From: SG8-39 sp041558415
Lineage (GTDB): Bacteria > Pseudomonadota > Gammaproteobacteria > Burkholderiales > SG8-39
Direction: 5' to 3'
Length of the DNA stretch: 64,000 bases
Assembly: GCA_041558415.1 (NCBI GenBank)
Contig: JBFFEY010000006.1
Coordinates: 37,978 to 101,977, forward strand
The notes beneath the pieces are model-generated. The model was not told the DNA's origin. It was given only the letters and a program-made list of their open reading frames with translations, and did no database searches. Below, one piece after another: positions 50,467 to 60,309 of the stretch (position 1 is the stretch's first letter; every line of letters starts with the position of its first letter). The translations under genes and the position numbers were made by a program.

Positions 50467-51885
50467 TCAGTCGCGCTCGAGCAGGCGCTTGGCGAGCACG
50501 CCGACCGCGTTTTCGATCGCCTGCGCCGCGTCTAGGCAGAGGTCCTCGCGAAAGCGCGGGCCGACGATCTGTACGCCGATCGGCACCCCGTCGTGCAGCC
50601 CTGTCGGCACCGCCGCCGAGGGCAGGCCGAGCAGGTTCACCGCGTACAGCATGCTCTGCTCGTCGAGCATGCGCTTTACGCGCGCATCGCCCTTGAGGTC
50701 TTCGCCCTGCGGGAACGGCGGAAGCTGTGACACCGGCGCGAGCACCAGCGGCACGTCCTCCATGAACACGCTCCAGGCGCGCAGCAGGCGGGTGCGCTCG
50801 GTGAGCGCCTTGACGTAGCCGGCGAGATCGTACAGCTCGCTCCCGGCGACATAGCCGTCGAACACCTGGCGAATGTCGGCCGAGCCCTTGCTGCCGATGT
50901 CGTCGCCCATCAGCACCGCCGAGTCGGTGACCATGATGCCGCGCCACAGTGCGGCGAGCTCGGCGACGTGCGGCGGATCGATCGCCTCGACGTCGTAGCC
51001 GGCGCCGGCAAGGATTTTCGCCGCGACGTCGATCGCCTGCGCCACCGCGGGGTCGCAGGGCACGCCGGCCGGCGTCTTGGTGACGGCGACGCGGATCGGC
51101 GGCTGCGCGCGCGCGCCCTCGAGCGGCGCCGGCACCCACCAGGGGTCGCGCGCGTCGTGCCCCGCCATCGCCGCCAGCGCGCGGCGCACGTCGCGCACCT
51201 CGCGCGCGATCGGCCCCTGCACGCTCATCATCTGCACCGTCGGCGGGCGTTCCTTCGGTGCGGTGGCGTTGAACGCGGGCACGCGGCCGAGCGAGGGGCG
51301 GATCGTCGCCACGCCGCAGCAATAGGCCGGGTAGCGCAGCGAGCCGCCAAGATCGTTGCCGTGCGCGATCGCGCCGATGCCGAGCGCCACCGCGGCCGCG
51401 GCGCCGCCCGAGGAGCCGCCCGGCGTGTGCGCCTCCGACCAGGGGTTGCGCGTCAGGCCGCGCAGCGGATTGTCGGTGAACCAGCGGTAGCCGAATTCCG
51501 GCGTGTTGCTGCGGCCGATGATGATCGCGCCGGCCTTGCGCAGGTTGGCGACCACCGGCGAATCGGTCTTCGCGACGAGGTCCTTGTCGGCGACCAGCCC
51601 GGTTGGTGTCGCCTGACCGGCCTGGTCGACGTTCTCCTTGATCGTCACCGGCACGCCGTGCAGCGGCCCGAGACGCACGCCGCTCGCGACGATCGCGTCC
51701 GCGCGTTTCGCCGCCTCGAGGGCGTGTTTCGACAGATCGACGGTGACCGCGTTCACCTGCGGATTGGCGGCATGCATGCGCTCGATCGCGGCCGTCACGG
51801 CTTCGACGCAGCTGATCTCGCGCTGCGCGATCGCGGCGGCGAGGTCGACGGCACTCCAGCGCCAGAGCGGGGGACGTTCGTGCAT
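50467..51885 (-). CDS. amidase-signature family amidase
   Basis: A 472-residue amidase with the Ser-cisSer-Lys triad: catalytic Lys in PVTIKENVDQAG, cis-Ser in TPGGSSGGAAAAVA and nucleophile Ser in GNDLGGSLRYPAYCCGV. It hydrolyses an amide to a carboxylate and ammonia; substrate unknown. The normal family length is kept. It is flanked by two long gaps and not clearly part of an operon. Confidence 0.92.
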   Translation of the reverse strand: MHERPPLWRWSAVDLAAAIAQREISCVEAVTAAIERMHAANPQVNAVTVDLSKHALEAAKRADAIVASGVRLGPLHGVPVTIKENVDQAGQATPTGLVADKDLVAKTDSPVVANLRKAGAIIIGRSNTPEFGYRWFTDNPLRGLTRNPWSEAHTPGGSSGGAAAAVALGIGAIAHGNDLGGSLRYPAYCCGVATIRPSLGRVPAFNATAPKERPPTVQMMSVQGPIAREVRDVRRALAAMAGHDARDPWWVPAPLEGARAQPPIRVAVTKTPAGVPCDPAVAQAIDVAAKILAGAGYDVEAIDPPHVAELAALWRGIMVTDSAVLMGDDIGSKGSADIRQVFDGYVAGSELYDLAGYVKALTERTRLLRAWSVFMEDVPLVLAPVSQLPPFPQGEDLKGDARVKRMLDEQSMLYAVNLLGLPSAAVPTGLHDGVPIGVQIVGPRFREDLCLDAAQAIENAVGVLAKRLLERD

Positions 51886-52221
51886 TCGGGGGACCTGGTT
51901 GGCAGTAGCACCGCAGTGGCGATGGCCTGTGCCGCATTTTAAGCGGAACGATGACGCCCAAGCCGGCGTCCGTTAATTGCATTGGCGAGGTGTGTCCGAA
52001 TGCTCCCTGTCGTGGATGTCGGCGTTGCGACGCGAATGCGGCGACGGATGTCGGTGTCCGCTCTAGACGCGTAACGGTCGTTCATCCGACTGGCCAGTGA
52101 CGCCCCAGCGTTGCGCAGCACGGCCGATGCAAAAAATCCTGCGCGCTACCGAATGACAGCACCGGGGAGAGCGCGGCTCCTTTGGCGATCAAGAATTCTT
52201 CACCGGCTGCGCAACGGCGGG
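51886..52221. other. 336-bp gap with no recognised gene
   Basis: No family-like frame is seen on either strand. The only structure noticed is GCGCAAC/GTTGCGC (52209-52215, 52230-52236), which straddles the stop codon of the activase-like gene and could be a weak end-of-gene hairpin. It must also contain the amidase promoter. Confidence 0.5.
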
Positions 52222-55200
52222 CTACGCGGGTTGCGCGAGCCCGCGATCGACTTCGGGCCCAGGGGATGGATCGCCGCGCGTCCCAGCCGCCGGCGCGGGC
52301 GCCACTCCGTGGTAGCGATCCAGCCCCATCGCTTTGAGCAGCGCCACGGTCAGCAGTTCCTCGTTCACGTCGCCATCGGCCGAGAACAGGTGCTGAACGC
52401 GGCCGGCGCCGGCGCCGGCCGCGTGCGCGATGGCCGGGGTCAGGACCTCGCCCATCGTCGAGACCATGCACCCGGTGGGCCCCACGTTCAATACGAGGCC
52501 GGCGCCACGCTTCAGCTCCTCGATGGCCTCGCCCAGGTAGGTGGTGATCTCGCTTTCCGGGCGCAGCGTCGGCAGCAGCTCTCGAGTGGCCGCCATCGCA
52601 TCTCCGGCCGCGGCGGGCATGGGCAGATGTGCGGCGCGATACAGGGGCCGCGCGACCAGGTGACGCAAGACCTGCTGAAGCGCCCGCGTCGCATTCCGCC
52701 GGGCGCGCGAAGCACGCAGTCCGCGCGCGCGCGCGGCGTCGGCGGCGCCGGCACGCAGACCGCGCATCCGGTTCAGCTCGGCGTCCACGCCCTCCTCGAG
52801 CGCGGACTCGAGGTAACTCCATAGCGGCGTGTATTCGAGCTCGAAGCGCCCGAAGCCGAGGTTGGCCGCCAGCAGCCGGAAGATTTCCTCGGCCTGGCTG
52901 ACCCGCATGTAGACCTCGCCCGTGACCACGACCCGGAAGCCGGAGCCGTGCGCCGCGCGGCCGTCGACCCATCGGGACGCGAAGCGCCGGATCGGGCCGA
53001 CGAGGTCGCGCCCGGCCAAGCCGTAGGCCAGGTACTTCACCGGCGCGCCGAGCCAGGCGCGGTGGCCGAAACGCTTCAGCCAGGCCTGAGCGGCCGGGCC
53101 CGGGCCGTGGAAGTTCTCCTGCGCCCGGTAGACCTCCTCCTTCAGGGCGCGGAACTCGGCCACGAATCGCTCGAATTCCTGGTAATCGCGGCACGCCGCG
53201 CCGACCGTGAAAAACAGCTGATGAAGAACGCCCTGCAGGATCGCGCCCTGATGGGCGCGCGCGAGCACCCATTCGCCGACGCCGATATCGAAGCCTTCGA
53301 CCTCGTGGGCAACCAGAAACTGAAGCACGCCGTTTCCCGCGGCGGCGCCGCAGGCGGCGTCTCCGGGCGCTGCCGCAGCGCGCTGCCTGGCGGTCTTCTG
53401 ATAGTGGAGGATGCGGTGCATGTCAAAGTACTGGCCCTGGCGGCAGGGGCCCGGACCCTTGTTGTCGAAGAACAGGAGCCGCCGCTTGCCCGCCATCTCG
53501 GGGTCGCCCGCGTTGCGGCGTCGCACGAATTCGTCAACGGCGGATTCCATGTCGGCGTAGATCCCCGCCAGCGGTGCGCACACCGCGTCGCCCGCGGCGC
53601 GCCGGCCGGCGCGCACGCGCTGGGACAGGTCGTAGTCGCGGTCGTCGTAGTTGTCAATGCAGGTGTAGCCCGCTCCGCGTAGCGTCGCGGTCAAGGGCCG
53701 GTTGTCGGCCATCGTGGGGAAGACGATCACGTCGGTCGCGCGATCGATCGGGCGCGTGCAGCGCAGCTCGTCGAGCGTGCGGATCTCGAACGGCCCGGCG
53801 GAGGCGTCGTGCAGGCGCTCATGAAGGCCGAGCTCGAGCTGCTTCACGTAGGTGTTGACGCGGTTCTCCAGGTGCGCAAGCTCCTTGAGCACGGCGTCCG
53901 ACTGGATCAGCAGGAACGGGCGCTGCCGCATGATCTCGGTCACGAACGGCTGCACCACGCTGTCGGGGCCGCAGCTGAACGTGGAGACCTGCACGACCGC
54001 CAGCAGGGCGGGCTGCTGCTCGATGCGGCGGAATACCTCGCGCAGCCGCGCGTGGCGCAGCCGCTCGTGCAGCTGCCGGCGCGACACGGCATCCAGCAGG
54101 CTGACGATGAAGTGGGGGTTGCGCCAGTAGATGTGCCGGTACTCGGGGTTCAGCTCGACGTCGAGCACGTAGGACGGCAGCACGATCCGGTTCTTGTCGC
54201 GCAGCAGGCGGCGCACATGGCTATCGAAAATGCCCGGATTGAGGATGTATTCGCGGCCCACGACCACTGCGATCTGCTTGCCCTGGGCGAGCGCCTCTTC
54301 GGCCATGTCTGCGGCGAGATCGGCGCTCTGGGCCCGCAGGCGCTGGTGATCGTCGATCGCGCCGGCCAGCGCCGCGCGCAGCGCCGCGGCGTCGGGCGCG
54401 GCACCGTAGCGGGCGAACACGGGCTGCAATCGGTCCTGCAGCTGCACGCGCAGCGCCTCGGGCTCGAGCCGTGACAAGTCGATGCTGAACAGGTGGAAGC
54501 GCGCGTCGGGCTGCGCCAGGCGGGCCAGGTTCATCGCGACCGCGACCCCGCCTTGGTTCAGCGTGCAGGTGCGCCCGGCGCTGCGACCGTTCGCTGGCAG
54601 GAATTCGAGCTGCGGTGCCAGGATCAGCCCGTGTGGCTCGCCGGCCAGCCGCTGGTACTGCCCCACTGCCCCGATGTGCGGCGCGCAGGTGTCCACGTGG
54701 AACAGCGGCTGGGCCAGTGCCAGGTCGGACTCGCGCACGGCGTCGACCGACACCGGGATGCCGAGACGCTCGAACAGGCGGGCGAACAGGAACGCCCACT
54801 CCGATACCGCGAAACTGCGCGGAATCACGAGACGGTCCGCGCGGTCGCTGCGCGGATGCCGGCTGGCGACGAAGTCCCAGATTTCCTTGTAGGCATCGCG
54901 CGCCGGTGCATCTGGCGCGTGGTTCAAATCTTTTTTGCTCCGGGCCAGCAGCTCGTTGATGGCGCTGCATCCGCCGACGGTGAAGGAAACCAGCTTGTGC
55001 CCCGCGGCGTCCCGGCAGGTCAGGCTGCTGCGGTTGCAGCGGGCGGCCTTGTCCTCGCACACCGCGCCGCGGCACTGCACGATGCGCTTGTCGAAGCGCG
55101 CCTGCAGGAAGCGCTCCAGCTCGACGCAGGCGCTTCCTTCTGGAACCGTTTGCCGCAGCGTGTTGATCAGGCCGAGGCAGGCGCGGTGCCCCGGATTGGG

Positions 55201-57051
55201 CGGAACGAGCGCGTAGACCGGGGATCCGATATGGGCGTGCAGCCGGTGTGTGACCGCCACCGGCAGCGGTTCGGACAGCATCGTCTGGCCGTGCAGCAGG
55301 ACGACCGTGTTGGGCGGCAGCTCGAGTTGCTTCCAAAGCGTGCGTGCCATGTTCTCGACGATCGCCCAGTTGGCCGATGCGAGGATCTGATCGCGCGGCA
55401 CGCCCTGCAGCTGCAGCTTGCGCGCATTCTCCATCAGGAACACGGCGCAGGTCGCGTTGATCGCGAATGCCTGGGGCGCCTTGTAGGCTTCCGCGCAGGC
55501 AGCGCCGACGTCGGTCAGGCCGAACATGGTCGCCAGCGTGTCCATCAGGCTGCCGGTGCCGGCCGAGCACTTCAGGTTCATCGCGTTGCCGAATAGCTCG
55601 GCCTCGGCCAGCGCGATCGTGGAGACCTTCGTGTCCTCACCGCCGATGTCCACCAGGATGCAGAAGTGCTCGTTGACGTCCTCGACGCCGGCCCGCTTGA
55701 GGCGCTGTACGTGCTCGCGCGCCAGGGCGATCGAACCGTGCGCGTGCGCGTAGTTCTCCACCAGCACGCTGACCCGGCCGGCGAGCTCGGGGAAGATGTG
55801 CTCGAGGGCCTGCTGGACCTGGTAGCGCGCCGAACCGGTGACGCCGATGCCCGCGACCTGCGGGCGCTCGCAACCGGTCGCGACGAGGTCCTGAAAAATC
55901 CGCTTGATCGTCTCGATCGTGTCGCCCGCATTACTGTAGGCCTGCAGCCAGCAGACCTCGCCGCTGTCCGCATCAGCGAGCGCCGCCTTGGCCATCGTCG
56001 ATCCGACGTCCAGCGCGATGTGCAGCCGGCGCGCGCCTGGATGCTGCGTCGGCGCGAGGTCCGGCTGGCGCAGGTAGCGCTGCTGCGCCTCGTAGCGCCT
56101 TTTCAGCTCGGACATCGCGGGGTACGCGTCCTGCCGGGCGTCCCGCGACAGCCGCGGATCGGGCTGTGCAATGCCGCCCGGTCCGGCGCGCCGCGCGAAC
56201 GCGCGCAGGGCGGCGAGCATCTGCGTGTTGTCGGGATCCCAGCAGATCTGCCGTACGCCTTGCTCGCGCAGCCAGTCTTCGGCGCACTCGCGCGCAAAGC
56301 GCCAGTGGAACACGCGGCCGGTCAGGCAGACCTTGTCGAAGCCGGCCGGCAGCTTGCGGCAGGCTTTCAGCACTTCGGATTTGAGGGTGGTTGCGAGCGC
56401 CACGTCCAGCGGGATGCCCTGGTTCTTGTCGGAGATCGTGGCCGAAGAACTGAACACGCCGCAGCGGTCCGCGCGCGTCGCGGTCTTGAGTCGGCGGTCG
56501 CGCCCCTCGGCGCCGGCGTAGCCGGCCAGGATCATGTCGACGTCGCCGCGTGCGAGCGCGAGTTTCTGCAGCACGCGATCCAGGTTGATGCCCGATCCGG
56601 CCCCGCAGCGCGGGTTCACGACCAGCAGGTCGTCGCGCAGCGCGCCGCTGCGATCGACGCCCACCAGCAGGTAGCCGGAGGCGGACAGATCCACGATCGC
56701 CAGCGACCCGACCGTCTCGTCCGGCTCGGCGCAGATCAGTGAGCGGGCGGTGAGCCACGCGGCCGATGCAGGCGGTATCGTGGTGCCGCAACCCATTGCG
56801 TCGCGCACCAGGGGGGCGAGCTTGCCGGTGACGTACACCGGGGCGGCGTTGCCGCGGCCGAAGCGCTCGGCCAGCCTCCAGGACGCCAGCACGTTGCGCA
56901 GATCGCCGCCGCTGGTGAGCGTCGTGTCGAGCAGCGGCCGGTCCGTTGCGGTGCAGGCCAGCAACCGCAAGTGCCCGACCCCGGCGTCAATGTAGACGCC
57001 GCTGGCACCGGCCAGCGTGGCGGAGAATTGCCCGGCGTGCACAGCGTTCAT
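52222..57051 (-). CDS. giant fused acyl-CoA dehydratase-activase/DUF2229/HgdB-like protein
   Basis: About 1,609 residues from ATG 57051 (TTG 57069 also possible). Two tandem BcrAD/BadFG activase domains come first (~1-300 and ~340-630). Each keeps the cysteine pair that holds the shared [4Fe-4S] cluster: RCGAGSG and DRCGVF in the first, KCSAGTGSLMD and NATCAVF in the second, where ATP motifs ALDVGST and VDIGGEDT are clear. A Cys-rich link (C-x4-C-x6-C-x6-C, ~660-679) leads to a DUF2229-like part (VIPRSFAVSEWAFLF) and an HgdB-like part (TFSCGPDSVVQPFVTE, GPCRQGQYFDMHRIL, LNVGPTGCMVSTMGEVL). Family members activate radical dehydratases or benzoyl-CoA-reductase-type enzymes, or have unknown function. 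It has no operon partners. Confidence 0.85.
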   Translation of the reverse strand: MNAVHAGQFSATLAGASGVYIDAGVGHLRLLACTATDRPLLDTTLTSGGDLRNVLASWRLAERFGRGNAAPVYVTGKLAPLVRDAMGCGTTIPPASAAWLTARSLICAEPDETVGSLAIVDLSASGYLLVGVDRSGALRDDLLVVNPRCGAGSGINLDRVLQKLALARGDVDMILAGYAGAEGRDRRLKTATRADRCGVFSSSATISDKNQGIPLDVALATTLKSEVLKACRKLPAGFDKVCLTGRVFHWRFARECAEDWLREQGVRQICWDPDNTQMLAALRAFARRAGPGGIAQPDPRLSRDARQDAYPAMSELKRRYEAQQRYLRQPDLAPTQHPGARRLHIALDVGSTMAKAALADADSGEVCWLQAYSNAGDTIETIKRIFQDLVATGCERPQVAGIGVTGSARYQVQQALEHIFPELAGRVSVLVENYAHAHGSIALAREHVQRLKRAGVEDVNEHFCILVDIGGEDTKVSTIALAEAELFGNAMNLKCSAGTGSLMDTLATMFGLTDVGAACAEAYKAPQAFAINATCAVFLMENARKLQLQGVPRDQILASANWAIVENMARTLWKQLELPPNTVVLLHGQTMLSEPLPVAVTHRLHAHIGSPVYALVPPNPGHRACLGLINTLRQTVPEGSACVELERFLQARFDKRIVQCRGAVCEDKAARCNRSSLTCRDAAGHKLVSFTVGGCSAINELLARSKKDLNHAPDAPARDAYKEIWDFVASRHPRSDRADRLVIPRSFAVSEWAFLFARLFERLGIPVSVDAVRESDLALAQPLFHVDTCAPHIGAVGQYQRLAGEPHGLILAPQLEFLPANGRSAGRTCTLNQGGVAVAMNLARLAQPDARFHLFSIDLSRLEPEALRVQLQDRLQPVFARYGAAPDAAALRAALAGAIDDHQRLRAQSADLAADMAEEALAQGKQIAVVVGREYILNPGIFDSHVRRLLRDKNRIVLPSYVLDVELNPEYRHIYWRNPHFIVSLLDAVSRRQLHERLRHARLREVFRRIEQQPALLAVVQVSTFSCGPDSVVQPFVTEIMRQRPFLLIQSDAVLKELAHLENRVNTYVKQLELGLHERLHDASAGPFEIRTLDELRCTRPIDRATDVIVFPTMADNRPLTATLRGAGYTCIDNYDDRDYDLSQRVRAGRRAAGDAVCAPLAGIYADMESAVDEFVRRRNAGDPEMAGKRRLLFFDNKGPGPCRQGQYFDMHRILHYQKTARQRAAAAPGDAACGAAAGNGVLQFLVAHEVEGFDIGVGEWVLARAHQGAILQGVLHQLFFTVGAACRDYQEFERFVAEFRALKEEVYRAQENFHGPGPAAQAWLKRFGHRAWLGAPVKYLAYGLAGRDLVGPIRRFASRWVDGRAAHGSGFRVVVTGEVYMRVSQAEEIFRLLAANLGFGRFELEYTPLWSYLESALEEGVDAELNRMRGLRAGAADAARARGLRASRARRNATRALQQVLRHLVARPLYRAAHLPMPAAAGDAMAATRELLPTLRPESEITTYLGEAIEELKRGAGLVLNVGPTGCMVSTMGEVLTPAIAHAAGAGAGRVQHLFSADGDVNEELLTVALLKAMGLDRYHGVAPAPAAGTRGDPSPGPEVDRGLAQPA

Positions 57052-57147
57052 CAGAATGATCTCAGGCAATATCGCTGAACCGCCGCCCGACGGCTGCGCG
57101 CGACTGCAGCAACTATTACAGGCCTGGTCAGGGGGGGGCTTGCGTTA

Positions 57148-57177
57148 TGTCAAAAAGGCCGCTCTGCCCGGGCGGCC
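57148..57177 (-). terminator. leftward terminator-like hairpin with embedded TTGACA
   Basis: On the minus strand GGCCGC, nine bases, GCGGCC is followed by TTTTTG, a Rho-independent terminator shape. No leftward gene lies just upstream of it, so it insulates or attenuates transcription into the activase-like gene, which starts ~100 bases later. The U-tract runs into a perfect TTGACA (57153-57148), but no good -10 was found at 17 bases; the spacer there is a run of eight C. Confidence 0.42.
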
Positions 57178-57333
57178 CGCTTGCCTGCCCCTCGTAAGCG
57201 GGATTCGGTCGATCAGGCTGTGGTTTGCGCTCGCGCTGAGGAAATGCAACGCGATGGCGCTGCGCTGACGATGCGCCGAGATCTCCAGTGCGAGGTCGCT
57301 TCGGTCGCGCAATCGAATAACATAGCGAGCGGC

Positions 57334-58323
57334 ATGGCCTTGAATCGACGCACCGTGATGTTTGCGCTCGTGGCAGCCGGCGCGCTCGGCGTGCTGCGCG
57401 GCGTTGCCGCGAGCGACGCTGCGCGCACGGCGCGCATCGGTTTCGTCAGCACTGCGAACCCAAAGCGCAATCCGCAGCTGGAGGCGTTCCGCGAGGGCCT
57501 TCGTGACCTGGGCTACGTCGAGGGCAAGAACATCGCGATCGACTACCGCTGGGCGCAGGGAACGCTCGACGCGCGCGCCGACGTTGCGCGCGAACTGGTG
57601 CAGCAGGGCGTCGACGTCATCGTCGCCTGGGGCACGCCGGCGACGGCCGCCGTGCAGAAGGCGACCTCGAGCGTGCCCATCGTCATGGTGGCGGTGGCGG
57701 ATCCGGTGGGTTCGGGCTTCGTGCGCAGCCTCGCCAGGCCGGGCGGCAACATCACCGGCGCGAGCAACGCCATGGTCGACGTCGGCGGCAAGTGGGTCGA
57801 GCTGATGATGCAGCTGGTGCCCGAGGTCAACACCATCGCCATCCTCAGGAATCCCGCGAACGCGGGTTCGGCCGCGTGGACGCGCGAGGCCGAGCAGGCG
57901 GCACGCAGCTACGGCGTCAGGGCGTTGGTTCTGGATGCGGCCTCGGCGGAGGAGATCGATCGCGCGTTCGACGCCATGCGACGGGAAGGCGCCGGTGCGC
58001 TGATCATCACCGGAGACCCGTTCTTCGCCGGTCAGGGCGAGCGCCTGGTGGAACGGGCGCGAGGCAACCGCCTGCCCTCGTCGTTCGTCGCGAGTTTTTA
58101 TCCTGAGGCCGGCGGCCTCCTGTCCTACGGCATGGACGTGATCGCCATGTTCCGCCGCGCAGCGAGCTTCGTCGACAGGATCCTGAAGGGCGCTGCGCCG
58201 GCCGATCTGCCGGTCGAGCAGCCGACCGTGTTCCAGCTGGTCATCAACCTCGAAACCGCAGAGGCGATCGGCATCGAGGTGCCGCAATCCGTCCTGCTGC
58301 GCGCCGACCGCATCATCCGGTGA
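57334..58323 (+). CDS. ABC transporter substrate-binding protein (PF04392 type)
   Basis: About 329 residues. A signal with an RR pair (NRRTVMFALVAAGALGVLRGVA) precedes the ABC_sub_bind domain: RIGFVSTANPKRNPQLEAFREGLRDLGYVEGKNIAIDYRWAQG, VDVIVAWGTPATAAVQKATSSVPIVMVAVADPVGSGFVRSLARPGGNITGAS, and IMYE-type end IEVPQSVLLRADRIIR. Such orphan binding proteins are abundant in betaproteobacteria and of mostly unknown ligand. ATG 57334 is chosen over the longer frame to 57181, whose first 51 residues are not family-like. It lies 31 bases before a CoA-transferase gene. Confidence 0.85.
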   Translation: MALNRRTVMFALVAAGALGVLRGVAASDAARTARIGFVSTANPKRNPQLEAFREGLRDLGYVEGKNIAIDYRWAQGTLDARADVARELVQQGVDVIVAWGTPATAAVQKATSSVPIVMVAVADPVGSGFVRSLARPGGNITGASNAMVDVGGKWVELMMQLVPEVNTIAILRNPANAGSAAWTREAEQAARSYGVRALVLDAASAEEIDRAFDAMRREGAGALIITGDPFFAGQGERLVERARGNRLPSSFVASFYPEAGGLLSYGMDVIAMFRRAASFVDRILKGAAPADLPVEQPTVFQLVINLETAEAIGIEVPQSVLLRADRIIR

Positions 58324-58354
58324 CCCCTGCGAGCCAGCGCCGCCGGGAGGGGCC

Positions 58355-60280
58355 ATGAGGTTGAAGAAGATCGTCGAGGCGGCGGACGCGATCGCCGTGA
58401 TCCATGCCGGCGACACGGTCGCCTCGGCCGGCTATGCGGGCAGCGGCACGCCGGACCGGCTGTTCGTCGCGCTCGAGCAGCGTTTTCTCGAGTCCGGCAG
58501 CCCGCGCGATCTGACGCTGGTGTTTTCCACCGGCCAGGGCGACATGAAGGAGAAGGGCCTCAACCGGCTCGCGCACGAAGGGCTGGTACGGCGCGTGATC
58601 GGTGGCTACTTCGGCCTGTCGCCGAAGATCGAGCAGCTGATTGTCGAGAACCGCATCGAGGCCTACAACCTGCCGGAAGGCGTCATGACGCAGCTCTACC
58701 GCGACATCGGCGCGGGCAAGCCCGGCACGCTGTCGCGCGTGGGCCTCGGTACCTACGTCGACCCGCGCCACGGCGGCGGCCGCATGAACGCGCGCACCAC
58801 CGAGGACATCGTGCGGCTGATGCAGATCGACGGGGAGGACGTCCTGTTCTTCAAGGCCTTTCCGATCAACGTCGCGCTGATCCGCGGCACCACCGCCGAT
58901 CCCGACGGCAACATCACGACCGAGCGCGAATCGCTCGCGCTCGAGAACCTCGCGCTGGCGATCGCGGCGCGCAATTCGGGCGGCGTCGTCATCGCGCAGG
59001 TCGAGCGCGTGGCCGCCGAGGGCTCGCTCGACGCGCGCCGGGTGAAAGTGCCGGGCATCTTGGTCGATTGCGTCGTGCTCACCGAACCCGAGCACCACAT
59101 GCAGACTTACGGCACACAGTTCAGCCCGGCGCTGTCCGGCGAGCTGCGCCTGCCGCCGGCGCGGGTGAGTCCGGTCGCGCTCAGCGACCGCAAGGTCATC
59201 GCGCGGCGCGCGGTGCTCGAGCTCGCGCCGAACAGCGTGATCAACGTCGGCGTCGGCTCGATCCCGGACCAGGTTCCCCTGGTCGCGGGCGAGGAGCGGG
59301 TGCAGGACCTCTTGTCGCTGGCGGTCGATTCCGGGGTCATCGGCGGGGTGCCGATGAGCGGGCTCGACTTCGGCACCGCGATCAACTACCAGGCCGTCAT
59401 CGACCATGCCTGCGCCTTCGACTTCATCGACGGCGGCGGGCTCGACGCCGCCTTCCTCGGCTTCGGCGAGTGCGACGCGCGCGGCGACGTCAACGCCAGC
59501 AAGTTCGGCAAGCGCATTCCCGGCTGCGGTGGCTTCATCGACATCACGCAGAGCGCCAAGAAGGTCGTGTTCATGGGCACCTTCAGTTCCGGTGGCCTCG
59601 AGGTCGCGATCGAAGACGGCCGCGTGCGCATCGTCAACGAGGGCCGCAACTCGAAGTTCGTCGAGCGGGTCGCGCAGATCACCTTCAGCGCCGATGCGGC
59701 GCGGCGCGCGGGGCAGGAAGTGCTGTTCGTCACCGAACGCTGCGTGTTCCGGCTGGAGGGCGACGGGCTGGCGGTCGTCGAGGTGGCCCCGGGCATCGAC
59801 CTCGAGCGCGATATCCTGCAGCGCCTGCCGTTCCGCCCCGCGCTCGACGGGCCGCGCAGCATGGACCCGGCGGTCTTTCGCGCCGCGCCGATGCGGCTGC
59901 GCGAGCGCATGCTCGACCTGAACATGGACGAACGCCTCAGTTACGACGCGCGCACCAACACCGTTTACATGAACTACGCCGGCATGCGGGTGCGCGACAA
60001 GGCCGATCTCAAGGCGATCCGTGACGCGGTCGACAAGCTGCTCGCGCCGCTCGGCAAGCGGGTACATTCGATTGTGAACTACGAGCGCTTCACCTGCGAC
60101 GACGACGTGTTCGAAGACTACGTCGATCTCGTCAAGTACGTCGAGCAGACTTACTACCTCAGCGTGCGGCGCTACACGAGCGGCGCGTTCCTGCGCCACA
60201 AGCTCGGCACCGAGCTCGCCAAGCGCGAGGTGAGCGCCGAGGTGCTGCATCCCAGGGCGCAGAAAAAAGGCGGCGCTTAG
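58355..60280 (+). CDS. propionate-CoA-transferase/YdiF family protein with Asp at the catalytic Glu
   Basis: A 641-residue family I CoA-transferase. The alpha part (1-~270: AGDTVASAGYAGSGTPDRLFVALEQRFL, GLVRRVIGGYFGLSPKIEQL, YNLPEGVMTQLYRDI) is fused to the beta part. The motif that in propionate-CoA transferases reads TVESGxIGGVP, with the Glu that forms the CoA-thioester intermediate, is here AVDSGVIGGVP, placing Asp 325 (GAT 59327-59329) at the catalytic position. The rest is well conserved (DGGGLDAAFLGFGECDARGDVNASKFG, CGGFIDITQSAKKVVFMGTFSSGG). It may act as an acyl-CoA hydrolase rather than a transferase. A ~120-residue C-terminal extension (after RERMLDLNMDERLSYD) is present. Confidence 0.9.
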   Translation: MRLKKIVEAADAIAVIHAGDTVASAGYAGSGTPDRLFVALEQRFLESGSPRDLTLVFSTGQGDMKEKGLNRLAHEGLVRRVIGGYFGLSPKIEQLIVENRIEAYNLPEGVMTQLYRDIGAGKPGTLSRVGLGTYVDPRHGGGRMNARTTEDIVRLMQIDGEDVLFFKAFPINVALIRGTTADPDGNITTERESLALENLALAIAARNSGGVVIAQVERVAAEGSLDARRVKVPGILVDCVVLTEPEHHMQTYGTQFSPALSGELRLPPARVSPVALSDRKVIARRAVLELAPNSVINVGVGSIPDQVPLVAGEERVQDLLSLAVDSGVIGGVPMSGLDFGTAINYQAVIDHACAFDFIDGGGLDAAFLGFGECDARGDVNASKFGKRIPGCGGFIDITQSAKKVVFMGTFSSGGLEVAIEDGRVRIVNEGRNSKFVERVAQITFSADAARRAGQEVLFVTERCVFRLEGDGLAVVEVAPGIDLERDILQRLPFRPALDGPRSMDPAVFRAAPMRLRERMLDLNMDERLSYDARTNTVYMNYAGMRVRDKADLKAIRDAVDKLLAPLGKRVHSIVNYERFTCDDDVFEDYVDLVKYVEQTYYLSVRRYTSGAFLRHKLGTELAKREVSAEVLHPRAQKKGGA

Positions 60281-60309
60281 CGCAGGCGCCGCGTCAGCGT
60301 GCCGCGCTG

